A model generated the notes under the pieces. It was not told where the DNA came from, made no database searches, and saw only the letters and a program-made list of their open reading frames with translations. 64,000 bases of DNA from Thalassospira profundimaris (GTDB lineage: Bacteria; Pseudomonadota; Alphaproteobacteria; Rhodospirillales; Thalassospiraceae): the NCBI RefSeq assembly GCF_003326795.1, contig NZ_JPWI01000001.1, positions 310,001 through 374,000 of the forward strand, in the 5' to 3' direction. A program made the position numbers and the translations under genes. The number at the start of each line of letters is the position of its first letter. The stretch's first letter is position 1. This document shows, in pieces, positions 8,545-16,531 of this stretch.

Positions 8545-9337
8545 GGATTGAAAGGTCCTTGATTGTGGCGTTTTCTGAACAGGTCGGGCAGCCGGGATCA
8601 CGCGGCACCCGGATCTTGCGAAACGATGCTGACAGGGCATCAATGATCAGAAGCTGCCCGGAAAGGCCATCGCCGATCCCCATCAGCTCCTTGAGCACCT
8701 CGGTCGCCTGAATACCGCCAATCATGCCGACAACCGATCCCAGAACGCCGCCTTGGGCACAGGATGGAATGGCGTCTTCGGGCGGCGGTGCATGATAAAT
8801 GCAGCGATAGCACGGATGTGGCGCGCCCAGATGGGCCTTAAACGTCGATACCTGTCCGTCAAAACGAAGAGCCGCGCCCGATACCAGCGTCTTTCCCGCC
8901 AGATAACAGGCGTCATTAAGCAAAAAGCGCGTCTCGAAATTATCCGACCCGTCAGCAATGACGTCATAACCGGCAATCAGTTCCATGACATTAGACGCAT
9001 CAAGGCGGGTATTGTGGGCGTGAACCGTGATTTCCGGGTTCATATCAAGCATGGTTGATTTCGCACTATCGACCTTGGGGCTGCCAATATCCTTCATGTC
9101 ATGCGCGATCTGGCGCTGAAGATTGGAAAGCTCGACCGTATCTGCATCAACAATGCCGATTGTGCCAACACCGGCCGCGGCCAGATACATCGCAAGCGGC
9201 GACCCAAGGCCACCGGCCCCGACGATCAGAACCCGCCCACGCTTGAGTTTCATCTGGCCAGTACCGCCCACATCCTTAAGAACGATGTGGCGGGCATAGC
9301 GCTGCACTTCATTTTCGCTGAAATCGAAATCGGTCAC
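8534..9337 (-). CDS. moeB: MoeB/ThiF/HesA-family adenylyltransferase
   Basis: E1-like enzyme of 267 residues that adenylates the C terminus of a ubiquitin-like sulfur-carrier protein (MoaD or ThiS). Visible features: N-terminal RYARHIVLKDVGG, nucleotide-binding GAGGLGSP, IVDADTVELSNLQRQ, DNFETRFLLND, a zinc site from PCYRC and the late CPTC, and the region SCAQGGVLG with the cysteine expected near the active site. No rhodanese domain is fused, which fits MoeB or ThiF rather than MOCS3-like forms. The 3' end overlaps a DsrE gene. MoeB and ThiF are not reliably separable by eye; no moaD or thiS is in the window. Confidence 0.88.
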   Translation of the reverse strand: MTDFDFSENEVQRYARHIVLKDVGGTGQMKLKRGRVLIVGAGGLGSPLAMYLAAAGVGTIGIVDADTVELSNLQRQIAHDMKDIGSPKVDSAKSTMLDMNPEITVHAHNTRLDASNVMELIAGYDVIADGSDNFETRFLLNDACYLAGKTLVSGAALRFDGQVSTFKAHLGAPHPCYRCIYHAPPPEDAIPSCAQGGVLGSVVGMIGGIQATEVLKELMGIGDGLSGQLLIIDALSASFRKIRVPRDPGCPTCSENATIKDLSIHEH

Positions 9338-9379
9338 GCGGTCAAACTATCCTGTCAGGACGGATCAAGGGAACTAGGG

Positions 9380-10384
9380 TCAGAACCTAGCTTCTGGATA
9401 TAGCCTGCCCGTCACATCTCTCAAGGAAAAGATTTGATTTTCCATCGAATTCCCCGATTGCCCGAACCCGTCTGAGCCAATCATTGTCCAGTTTTTCACT
9501 GCCGGATGGAAAAAACCGGACTGGCGATAGGCCTGATCAATCCGGCCGATCTTTTGCAGTTCCAGCAATCCCTGATCGATTGCAACAATCAGATCGTGGC
9601 TATAGGGCGTAACCCGCGTTACGGCGTAATGACGGCTGCCATCAAGGGCAATCTTGTAGCCTTCGATTGGCAGTAAATGCACATCATTGACCACAAGCTC
9701 CATTTTCGGGCCTGGCTGGAACGGTGCCAACAGGAAATCTGCCCGGCCCTCGGCGACAAATTGCACCATCAATTCCCAGTTTGGCACATGCAGTAAATCA
9801 ACAAGACCCAGCTTGCCCAAGGCCTGCCAATCGGGTTTCCAGGTCCGGTTTGACACCCCGCGCAGTCGCTGGAGGCTTCGTAAACTGCGAATTTTCGATC
9901 GATTGGGGCTGTCTGCCCGCATATAGAACCCGGCTTCAAACCGGCCATTGGGAATCACGGCCCCGGATGGGGAAATCCTGTCCCCTTTATGTTCAATGTC
10001 GCGCAACCATGTCGAAGAACCGGTAAGGTCTGCTTCGCCATCTGCGATCATTTGCATCATGCGCGCATAATTTCCGCCGGCAATCAGATTGATGGCGCCG
10101 CGCCAGCCGCCCTTTTTCAGGGCCTGCTGGATCAGAACGACCTCAACGACATCACGGCGGCTGTGCGGACCGTCAAAGGATGTGATGGCAAGCGGATCGC
10201 GACCGTCCCGGAATTTCTCATAATCGACCAGAACATCATCGGCAACAACGATCCGAAGGCTGTGCTCGCCGTGATCAGCCCTTACTGTTTTGATATCGAA
10301 ACAAAAAACAGCCACAACCAGACACAGCATCCCGATCCATCCGGATACTTTGAAATGCCTGATTTTTCGATCATTTGACGTCAT
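9380..10384 (-). CDS. Exported solute-binding-like protein (SBP_bac_3 fold)
   Basis: 334 residues from the ATG at 10384, which has CGGGAC at a good distance; an in-frame ATG two codons earlier is closer to the same purines. A hydrophobic segment (GWIGMLCLVVAVFCF) forms a signal peptide or anchor. The mature part resembles family-3 periplasmic binding proteins: an early LRIVVADD strand, GGNYARMMQMIADGEADLTGSS and FVAEGRADFLLAPF, both typical of SBP_bac_3 lobes. No permease or ATPase is adjacent, so it may be a stand-alone sensor or orphan binding protein. It sits between cysK and moeB on the same strand. Function unknown. Confidence 0.75.
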   Translation of the reverse strand: MTSNDRKIRHFKVSGWIGMLCLVVAVFCFDIKTVRADHGEHSLRIVVADDVLVDYEKFRDGRDPLAITSFDGPHSRRDVVEVVLIQQALKKGGWRGAINLIAGGNYARMMQMIADGEADLTGSSTWLRDIEHKGDRISPSGAVIPNGRFEAGFYMRADSPNRSKIRSLRSLQRLRGVSNRTWKPDWQALGKLGLVDLLHVPNWELMVQFVAEGRADFLLAPFQPGPKMELVVNDVHLLPIEGYKIALDGSRHYAVTRVTPYSHDLIVAIDQGLLELQKIGRIDQAYRQSGFFHPAVKNWTMIGSDGFGQSGNSMENQIFSLRDVTGRLYPEARF

Positions 10385-10464
10385 GCACATGTCCCGTTTC
10401 TGCCCTATCCTTCAGATTGGGACGATGGCATCCAACATCCAGTAGCGGGCAAAGGCCACACAGC

Positions 10465-10496
10465 AAAAAAGGCCCGGCGCGATACGCCGGACCTTT
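10465..10496 (-). terminator. Intrinsic terminator of cysK
   Basis: On the minus strand a GC-rich hairpin (AAGGTCCGGCG paired with CGCCGGGCCTT) is followed by six Ts, 35 bases after the cysK stop codon. It would separate cysK from the downstream exported-protein gene. Confidence 0.85.
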
Positions 10497-10530
10497 GAAT
10501 TTGTTATATTTGGTCGTCTGGCAAAAGAAC

Positions 10531-11481
10531 TTATTGCAGACCTTCGAACAGGGCAGTCGACAGGTAACGTTCAGCAAAGCTCGGGATGATGACCACGATG
10601 CGTTTGCCGGCATTTTCCGGCTTCTGACCAAGTTCAATACCCGCAGCCACCGCCGCACCTGACGAAATACCGGTCGGAAGGCCTTCAACCGCAGCCAGTT
10701 TGCGTGCGGTGGCAAAGGCGGTCTCGTTGCCAATGGTCATGACCGTATCAATCACATCGGTATTGAGGTTGCCCGGAATGAAACCGGCACCAATGCCCTG
10801 AATCTTGTGCGGGCCGGGTGCGCCACCGGAAATGACCGGGCTGTCTTCGGGTTCAACCGCCACAATCTGAATGTTCGGGTTATGTTTTTTCAACACTTCA
10901 CCAACACCGGTCAGCGTGCCGCCCGTGCCAACACCGGCAACAAAGATATCGACCTTGCCGGCGGTATCCTTAAGGATTTCCTCGGCCGTGGTGTTGCGAT
11001 GAACTTCCGGGTTTGCCGGGTTGTCAAACTGCTGGAGCATGATAGCGCCATCAATCTCGGCCACCAGTTCCTCAGCACGGGCAACCGCACCCTTCATGCC
11101 CTTGGCTGCCGGGGTCAGGTCAATCTGCGCACCTAGAAGCATCAGCATCTTGCGACGTTCAAGCGACATGCTTTCAGGCATGGTCAGGATCAGCTTGTAC
11201 CCCTTGGCCGCTGCAACGAATGCCAGCGCAATGCCGGTATTGCCCGAGGTTGGCTCGACCAGGGTTGCGCCCGGTTTAAGCTTGCCGGTTTTCTCGGCAT
11301 TCTCGATCATCGCCAGACCAATACGGTCCTTGACCGAGGCCAGCGGGTTGAAGAATTCAAGCTTGCCGATCAGGTCGGCTTTCACACCTTCGGCTTCGGC
11401 CAGACGTGAAAGGCGCACCAGCGGCGTTGCGCCAATGGTGTCAATGATGCTGTCGTAAATCTTGCCGCGAAACTCAGTCAT
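10531..11481 (-). CDS. cysK: Cysteine synthase A (O-acetylserine sulfhydrylase)
   Basis: PLP enzyme making L-cysteine from O-acetylserine and sulfide, in the cytoplasm. 316 residues from ATG 11481, preceded by GAGGAAAAC; a 13-codon N-terminal extension in the open frame is not supported. The PLP lysine is K51 in [21 protein letters not shown] binds substrate, and [12 protein letters not shown] grips the PLP phosphate. [10 protein letters not shown] and SSGAAV also match CysK rather than CysM. Downstream of an Rrf2 regulator on the same strand with a 202-base gap that contains a dyad, so control by that regulator is plausible. Confidence 0.97.
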   Translation of the reverse strand: MTEFRGKIYDSIIDTIGATPLVRLSRLAEAEGVKADLIGKLEFFNPLASVKDRIGLAMIENAEKTGKLKPGATLVEPTSGNTGIALAFVAAAKGYKLILTMPESMSLERRKMLMLLGAQIDLTPAAKGMKGAVARAEELVAEIDGAIMLQQFDNPANPEVHRNTTAEEILKDTAGKVDIFVAGVGTGGTLTGVGEVLKKHNPNIQIVAVEPEDSPVISGGAPGPHKIQGIGAGFIPGNLNTDVIDTVMTIGNETAFATARKLAAVEGLPTGISSGAAVAAGIELGQKPENAGKRIVVIIPSFAERYLSTALFEGLQ

Positions 11482-11543
11482 GTTTTCCTCGCACGTTTCT
11501 GTATTTTTGCCATCAAGCACACGATGTATTTGTATTTATATCG

Positions 11544-11568
11544 CTATCCCACAAGGTCAAATGGATAG
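11544..11568. promoter_or_regulatory. 25-bp dyad CTATCC-N13-GGATAG upstream of cysK
   Basis: CTATCC (11544-11549) and GGATAG (11563-11568) form a perfect inverted repeat whose inner edge is about 60 bases upstream of the cysK start, in AT-rich DNA likely to hold its promoter. Length and symmetry resemble operators of Rrf2-family dimers. The candidate binder is the Rrf2 protein encoded just upstream (inference). Confidence 0.45.
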
Positions 11569-11683
11569 AAGAAATTTTTACAAATCTGCTGGCAGACGGC
11601 ATTCCTGATGCCTGTAGTTTATCGAAAATTGCAGCGGAATCCTGTTGAATAAGAATACACCACTCCGCTGCCAGCCCAGAAGA

Positions 11684-12139
11684 CTAAATGATGAAATCAG
11701 GGGACTCTTCGATCCCGCTGCGCAGACCCGCATCACGGGCACGGTTGCACAGGTCCTCGACCGTGATTTTTTCAAGCTGCTTCATCATTTCGTCCTGCAA
11801 TTCACGCCAAAGCGGACGCACAACTTCCTTGCCCAGCGGCGATCCTGCCGGATCCTCGATCGGATCATCGGATGTTTCCATCGACCGGATGACCGAAACA
11901 ATATCGGCAAGTGTGATGCGGCGGCGTTCACGCGCCAGTCGATAACCGCCGCGCGGTCCACGCACACCCACCAGAATATCGGCACGCACCAACTGCTGAA
12001 GGGTCTGTTCAAGGTAACGTTTCGGAATGCCCTGACGCGCGGTGATATCTCGACTTTGGACCGGCTCACCCGCCGCGTTATAGGCAATATCCACGACCGC
12101 CTCGATCGCAAACAGCATCTTTTTTGAAAGCTTTAGCAT
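11684..12139 (-). CDS. Rrf2-family regulator without Fe-S cysteines (CymR-like)
   Basis: 151-residue winged-helix regulator. The N terminus MLKLSKKMLFAIEAVVDIAY and the wing VRGPRGGYRLARERRRITLADIV identify Rrf2. IscR, RirA and NsrR carry three clustered cysteines near residues 90-106; here that segment (ETSDDPIEDPAGSP) has none, and the only cysteine is in LCNRA near residue 131. That makes a cluster-free, CymR-like protein more likely. CymR in Bacillus represses cysteine genes together with CysK, and here cysK is the next gene, so cysteine-linked control is a reasonable inference. GGGGAG lies about 14 bases before the ATG. Confidence 0.88.
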   Translation of the reverse strand: MLKLSKKMLFAIEAVVDIAYNAAGEPVQSRDITARQGIPKRYLEQTLQQLVRADILVGVRGPRGGYRLARERRRITLADIVSVIRSMETSDDPIEDPAGSPLGKEVVRPLWRELQDEMMKQLEKITVEDLCNRARDAGLRSGIEESPDFII

Positions 12140-12256
12140 CGTTTCATCTTACTCCCCTTGTGGTCCGGCCATCCCCCCAGATGACATGCAAACCTGGTTT
12201 CGTCAGAGCAACCATCAAACCCCTGCCAAACCGCAAACCGGCCCAGCAGGTGCAAA

Positions 12257-12721
12257 TCATTTGACCGGACTTGCCGTCCCGGTCGATCCGAAACCGCCCG
12301 CGCCGCGCGCAGTTTCATCAAGATCATCCACGGCCCGCCATACCACCTGTGTCACCGGGGCGACCACAAGCTGGGCAATGCGCATGCCACGTTCGATTTC
12401 AAAGGATTCGTCGCCATGATTGATCAGGATGACTTTGATCTCGCCGCGATAATCGGCATCAATCGTACCCGGACTGTTCAGAACCGTGACCCCGTTCTTG
12501 GCAGCAAGCCCCGAACGCGGACGTACCTGTGCCTCGAACCCGGCGGGCAGGGCAATTGCAATACCGGTTTCGACCAGAGCCCGTTTTCCCGGTGCCAGAA
12601 CCAGCTTGCCCGCGATTGCGGCCTGCAAGTCGACGGCTGCGGACTGGGCGGTTGCATATTCGGGCAACGGCAAATCCGCCCCGTGGGGCAGCTGTTTCAA
12701 ATCAACGCTAAGAGCCGACAT
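12257..12721 (-). CDS. dut: dUTP diphosphatase
   Basis: Homotrimeric dUTPase, 154 residues, hydrolysing dUTP to dUMP and diphosphate; keeps uracil out of DNA and feeds dTMP synthesis. All five family motifs are visible in order: [43 protein letters not shown] and the C-terminal lid [10 protein letters not shown]. Motif 1 has AVDL where AGYDL is more usual, a mild variation. It lies 68 bases downstream of coaBC on the same strand, a conserved proteobacterial pairing. Confidence 0.96.
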   Translation of the reverse strand: MSALSVDLKQLPHGADLPLPEYATAQSAAVDLQAAIAGKLVLAPGKRALVETGIAIALPAGFEAQVRPRSGLAAKNGVTVLNSPGTIDADYRGEIKVILINHGDESFEIERGMRIAQLVVAPVTQVVWRAVDDLDETARGAGGFGSTGTASPVK

Positions 12722-12789
12722 ATTCCATCCTTGTTTATGGCCCGGTCTGAACCGGGATATGCGTTATTGCCTGCACGATCAGGGTCGTG

Positions 12790-14007
12790 TCAGGAAAAAT
12801 GTCTGATGATCCGTGCGCACAGGACCTCGGCAATGCCGGTTTTGCTTTGGCGCGACCAATGTTCATCGGTCGTCGCATCATCACCTGAAATCAGGAAAAT
12901 CTCGTTCTGATCCCCGCCAAAAGTCCCGGTTTCCGGGGCCACATCATTGGCAAGGATCCAGTCACAGCCCTTGCGTGCCCGTTTGGCACGCGCATGTTCG
13001 GTGACCTTTTCGGTTTCTGCGGCAAATCCGATCACAAGCCCCGGGCGCGACGCACCGGCCTTGCTGATGGTCGCCAGAATATCGGGATTTTCCGAAAGTC
13101 TGAGGTCCGGAATAACGCCCGATCCATCCTTTTTAAGCTTCTGTCCGGCTTCGTCGGCCGTGCGCCAGTCGGCAACCGCTGCGGCACAAATGGCGATGTC
13201 AGCCGGAAGGGCGTTTTTGACCGCAGCCAGCATCTCGCGCGCGGTTTCAATGCGCACAACTTTTACGCCGGCCGGATCGGGCAGGGATACCGGACCGCTC
13301 ACCAGCGTCACATCCGCACCGGCATTGCAAAGCGCCTGCGCAATCGCATGGCCCTGCTTGCCAGACGACCGGTTGGCGATATAGCGCACCGGATCAATCG
13401 GCTCGTGGGTCGGCCCGCTGGTGACAACGGCCTTTTTCCCGGCAAGCGGCTTGGGCGCGGACTGACCATCAAGGAAATCAAGCACATTTGCGATGATCTC
13501 GGCCGGTTCTGCCAGACGGCCCGAACCGGTTTCACCACAAGCCAGATCACCCGCAGACGGCCCAACCCGGATCACGCCACGGCTTTCAAGCGTTGCGATA
13601 TTGGCCTGTGTTGCCGGATGGTTCCACATCTCGACATTCATGGCCGGTGCAATCATCACCGGTTTGTTGGTGGCAAGAAGGGCGGTTGTTGCCAGATCAC
13701 CGGCCTGACCGGTTGCCATTTTTGCCAGAATATCGGCACTTGCCGGGGCGACCAGCACAAGGTCAGCCTCACGCGACAGGCGGATATGCCCCATCTCGGC
13801 TTCATCGGTCAGGGAAAACAGATCCTGATAGACTTTGTTTTCGGTAAGGGCTGCGACAGAAAGCGGTGTAACGAACTGTTCCCCGCCCTTGGTCAGGATG
13901 GCGCGAATATTGATTTCGCGGTCTCTGAGCCGACGGATCACCTCAAGAACCTTATAGGCCGCAATGCCGCCCGAGATGATCAGAAGGATATTTTTGCCTG
14001 CCGCCAC
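12790..14007 (-). CDS. coaBC: Bifunctional phosphopantothenoylcysteine decarboxylase / phosphopantothenate-cysteine ligase
   Basis: Coenzyme A biosynthesis: CoaB couples cysteine to phosphopantothenate using CTP, and the FMN-dependent CoaC domain decarboxylates the product. CoaC occupies roughly residues 1-180 (ISGGIAAYK for FMN; the active-site His in AMNVEMWNHPAT; the catalytic Cys in CGETGSGRLAEP). CoaB follows (VTSGPTHEPIDPVRYIANRSSGKQG, AAAVADWRT, and the lysine-rich QKLKKDG). I take the GTG at 14007 as start (405 residues); a TTG four codons earlier is also open, and neither has a strong ribosome site. Confidence 0.96.
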   Translation of the reverse strand: MAAGKNILLIISGGIAAYKVLEVIRRLRDREINIRAILTKGGEQFVTPLSVAALTENKVYQDLFSLTDEAEMGHIRLSREADLVLVAPASADILAKMATGQAGDLATTALLATNKPVMIAPAMNVEMWNHPATQANIATLESRGVIRVGPSAGDLACGETGSGRLAEPAEIIANVLDFLDGQSAPKPLAGKKAVVTSGPTHEPIDPVRYIANRSSGKQGHAIAQALCNAGADVTLVSGPVSLPDPAGVKVVRIETAREMLAAVKNALPADIAICAAAVADWRTADEAGQKLKKDGSGVIPDLRLSENPDILATISKAGASRPGLVIGFAAETEKVTEHARAKRARKGCDWILANDVAPETGTFGGDQNEIFLISGDDATTDEHWSRQSKTGIAEVLCARIIRHFS

Positions 14008-14096
14008 TGTGATTACCAATTAATTACGGTTTAAAAGTGTGGTTAACCTACATTGTCTCATTATGGGACGCAAGCGCCCAAAACCGAAATGGAAAC

Positions 14097-14121
14097 GCCG
14101 CGTCCCCCAAAGGGTCGCGGC
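14097..14121. terminator. Hairpin between deacetylase and coaBC genes
   Basis: GCCGCG (14097-14102) pairs with CGCGGC (14116-14121). A run of Ts follows on the plus strand, but both flanking genes read on the minus strand, where only GTTTCC follows. It may be a weak terminator after the deacetylase gene. Confidence 0.35.
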
Positions 14122-14176
14122 GCTGATTTTTCACCCTGCTTTCAACAGGTTTATGACGGACCAAATCCGGTCCCCA

Positions 14177-15460
14177 TCATGGCACGGTATATAACATCCC
14201 GAACCACCGCCAACGGGACTCGGGCCCCATCGCCGTGCAGTTAATCCGCCAACGCCCCGATGCCACCGGTCCGTCGAGACGAATTTCAACGCGTTCATCG
14301 CCCAGTCGGGTCATGGTTGCCTGACCATCTGACGGATAGCAGGCAATATCGGGCGTCGGATCCGTAAGCGTAAAGCCGAATGCCGGCGGATTGCGCGTCA
14401 GGGTATAATCACCCGGCGTAATGTCGCTAACACGCAGCGGCAATGAATTTGCCGCCAGCTTGAAACGGTCCATTGCGCCATAATGCTCGTTTAATGCAAA
14501 ACGCGGCAGATACATAAAGTCGGATTCCGTGCTCATCGCACCGCTTTGCTGACCAAAGGCGGCCTTGTATCCGGCTTCCTTGACAGCATTGATGACATCG
14601 GCATCCGCCTCGCCATAGGGATAGGCAAAGATATCGGGCACAAACCCAAGCTCGGCCTTAAAGCGTTCGGCCGCATGGGCAAGCTCGGCCTTGACGGCTT
14701 CGATATCAAGATCGGGCAAATGCGAATGGTGCTGGCTATGACCGCCAATGGTGACACCGGCCTTGACCATTTCACGCACCATGTCCCAGGTCATGTAATT
14801 GGCAAAACCGTCATCGAGCTGTTCGGTTGAAACAAACACCGTAAAGGGCATGTTGTTGGCCCGAAAGATCGGCCACGCGGTTTCGTAAACCGAGCGATAT
14901 GCATCATCAACCGTGATCCCGACCGTGCGATCCGGAAGGCCCTTGCCATTTTCAAGCACCTCGACAATCTGTGGCAACCCCATCACGGTGTAATTGCCAT
15001 TGGTGAGCTCGGCGACATGCTCCTTGAACTGTTCCGGGCGAATATTGGTAGAGGGATATTCACCCTCGCCAAAGCGGTGATACATAAAGACCACTGCCGA
15101 ACTCGCATCACCACCGGGGGCCGCAACAGCCGGTTCGGACGCATCTTGCTGTGCCGTCGCCATCTGCGGTTCGGTTGCCGGTTCCGCCTCCGGTTCTGCC
15201 TCGGCCACCGGGGCGTCCGGTGCGGCCACATTGCCCTCATCACCGGCGGGTGTTGCCGCCGAACTGGCTACCGGTGCCTCTGTTTGCACGTCTGAGGACG
15301 TGCCGGTTCCGGTTTCGACTGACTGGGCATTGCCCGGTTCGATGCCGAATGTTAACCCGACGGCAAATGACATGCCGAACACCGCGCTGCGCAGCATGGT
15401 GCCGGACTGTATCAGACCAGCTGCCGATAACGACCTTTGGCCTTTGGCCTTAAAATTCAT
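14177..15460 (-). CDS. Exported polysaccharide deacetylase (NodB domain)
   Basis: 427 residues from ATG 15460 with GGAAA upstream; a 54-codon extension in the open frame has no such support. A signal peptide (residues about 20-45, ending PGNAQS) is followed by a low-complexity Ala/Pro/Glu linker of about 75 residues and then a NodB domain. Catalytic elements: the metal-binding pair VGITVDDAYRS and the histidine motif GGHSQHHSHLP, plus FAYPYGEAD. The enzyme should remove acetyl groups from a periplasmic or surface glycan. A beta-rich C-terminal extension of about 100 residues with two cysteines follows the catalytic domain. Substrate unknown. Confidence 0.9.
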   Translation of the reverse strand: MNFKAKGQRSLSAAGLIQSGTMLRSAVFGMSFAVGLTFGIEPGNAQSVETGTGTSSDVQTEAPVASSAATPAGDEGNVAAPDAPVAEAEPEAEPATEPQMATAQQDASEPAVAAPGGDASSAVVFMYHRFGEGEYPSTNIRPEQFKEHVAELTNGNYTVMGLPQIVEVLENGKGLPDRTVGITVDDAYRSVYETAWPIFRANNMPFTVFVSTEQLDDGFANYMTWDMVREMVKAGVTIGGHSQHHSHLPDLDIEAVKAELAHAAERFKAELGFVPDIFAYPYGEADADVINAVKEAGYKAAFGQQSGAMSTESDFMYLPRFALNEHYGAMDRFKLAANSLPLRVSDITPGDYTLTRNPPAFGFTLTDPTPDIACYPSDGQATMTRLGDERVEIRLDGPVASGRWRINCTAMGPESRWRWFGMLYTVP

Positions 15461-15701
15461 ATCTGTTTCCAGTTTTCTACCAACCACTCCAGACAGGACC
15501 TTGTGTGCGGATCGGTCCTGTACCCCGGCTTTGCTGTTTTTGTCATTATCCGGGGGCATCGTCCCGTTTGCCGGGATCGTTTTGCAAAAGCAAAAATACC
15601 AGCGAACCGTTTGTTTTTCCATATTTCATATAGATGGTTGCGAATTGGACGACCGGGGTTACCTTTAATACAAACCAATAACTCCAACCCCAAGAGGTCC
15701 C

Positions 15702-16283
15702 ATGCTTAGTTCTGATGCTTTTGGTCTTTTGTTCCGCAACGCCCGCACATTCAGCTATTGGCAGGATCGCGATGTCGATACGGATTTGCTCAGACAGGCC
15801 TGGGATTTGACGGTGCTGGGCCCGACCAGCGGCAATTGCGAACCGATGCGCGTCACCTTCGTCAAGTCCGAAGCAGCCAAGGAACGCCTGAAACCCTGCC
15901 TGGCCGAGGGCAATGTCAATCAGACCATGACCGCACCGGTTACCGCCATCATCGCCCAGGACATGGAATTTTACGAGAAGCTGCCCGCCCTTTACCCCCA
16001 CACCGATGCGCGGTCATGGTTTGCCGGCAAGGATGAGGTGATCAAGGCCACCGCATTTCGCAACAGTTCCCTGCAGGCTGGCTATTTCATCATGGCACTG
16101 CGCGGGCTTGGTCTGGATTGTGGTCCGATGTCAGGATTTGATCAGGCCAAGGTGGATGCCGAGTTTTTTGCCGGCACCCCGGTCAAAAGCAACTTCCTGC
16201 TCAATATCGGGTATGGCAATCGTGAAAAGCTTCATGCGCGCAGTCCGCGGCTCGGTTTTGATGAAGGGGCCGAAATCCTCTGA
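15702..16283 (+). CDS. RutE/HadB-like nitroreductase-family oxidoreductase
   Basis: FMN-dependent nitroreductase-fold enzyme of 193 residues, close to RutE (malonic semialdehyde reductase, about 196). Matching segments: SYWQDRDVD, LGPTSGNCEPMR, FRNSSLQAGYFIMALRGLGL and DCGPMSGFD. In the Rut pathway this enzyme reduces malonic semialdehyde from pyrimidine breakdown to 3-hydroxypropionate; no other rut genes are nearby, so a broader reductase role is possible. Stands alone, divergent from the deacetylase gene and followed by an intrinsic terminator. Confidence 0.9.
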   Translation: MLSSDAFGLLFRNARTFSYWQDRDVDTDLLRQAWDLTVLGPTSGNCEPMRVTFVKSEAAKERLKPCLAEGNVNQTMTAPVTAIIAQDMEFYEKLPALYPHTDARSWFAGKDEVIKATAFRNSSLQAGYFIMALRGLGLDCGPMSGFDQAKVDAEFFAGTPVKSNFLLNIGYGNREKLHARSPRLGFDEGAEIL

Positions 16284-16315
16284 GACCGACACATTTTCAG
16301 ACAGGATTAGACAAG

Positions 16316-16340
16316 GGTCTCCATCACCGGAGGCCTTTTT
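16316..16340 (+). terminator. Intrinsic terminator of the nitroreductase gene
   Basis: GGTCTCC (16316-16322) pairs with GGAGGCC (16329-16335), one G-U pair, and five Ts follow, 33 bases after the stop codon. Confidence 0.85.
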
Positions 16341-16387
16341 CATATTCAAGCCTTCTGATTTTCTGATAGAGCACATGCAAACGACGT

Positions 16388-16414
16388 TTCGACGGTTTTT
16401 TTCAATCCGTCGAA
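16388..16414. other. Perfect 8-bp inverted repeat upstream of the kinase gene
   Basis: TTCGACGG (16388-16395) and CCGTCGAA (16407-16414) are separated by an 11-base T-rich loop. It lies just upstream of the candidate Pho box. It could be a regulator site or a hairpin; no assignment is possible. Confidence 0.4.
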
Positions 16415-16425
16415 CAACTTGAAAA

Positions 16426-16443
16426 CTGTCATCAAACTTTTAT
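16426..16443 (+). promoter_or_regulatory. Candidate Pho box
   Basis: CTGTCAT-CAAA-CTTTTAT fits the PhoB box layout of two 7-base direct repeats spaced by 4 bases. The first repeat is exact; the second matches 5 of 7 positions. It lies 88 bases upstream of the PhoR-type kinase start, which suggests phosphate-starvation autoregulation. Confidence 0.55.
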
Positions 16444-16531
16444 TTGATCTTTACTGGCCCATAACCATTTTAGGTCCACTTTTATATACGCGCGTATAGA
16501 ACCAGATTCACCCCGTAAACAGGAGCGTTAA

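Noticed and set aside
9380-10384. Assignment of the exported protein as part of a cystine or amino-acid ABC importer because cysK is adjacent
   Set aside because: No permease or ATPase gene accompanies it, and a terminator separates it from cysK.
15461-15622. 54-codon N-terminal extension of the polysaccharide deacetylase
   Set aside because: The signal peptide begins after the ATG at 15460, which has GGAAA upstream; the extension contains AT-rich promoter-like DNA.
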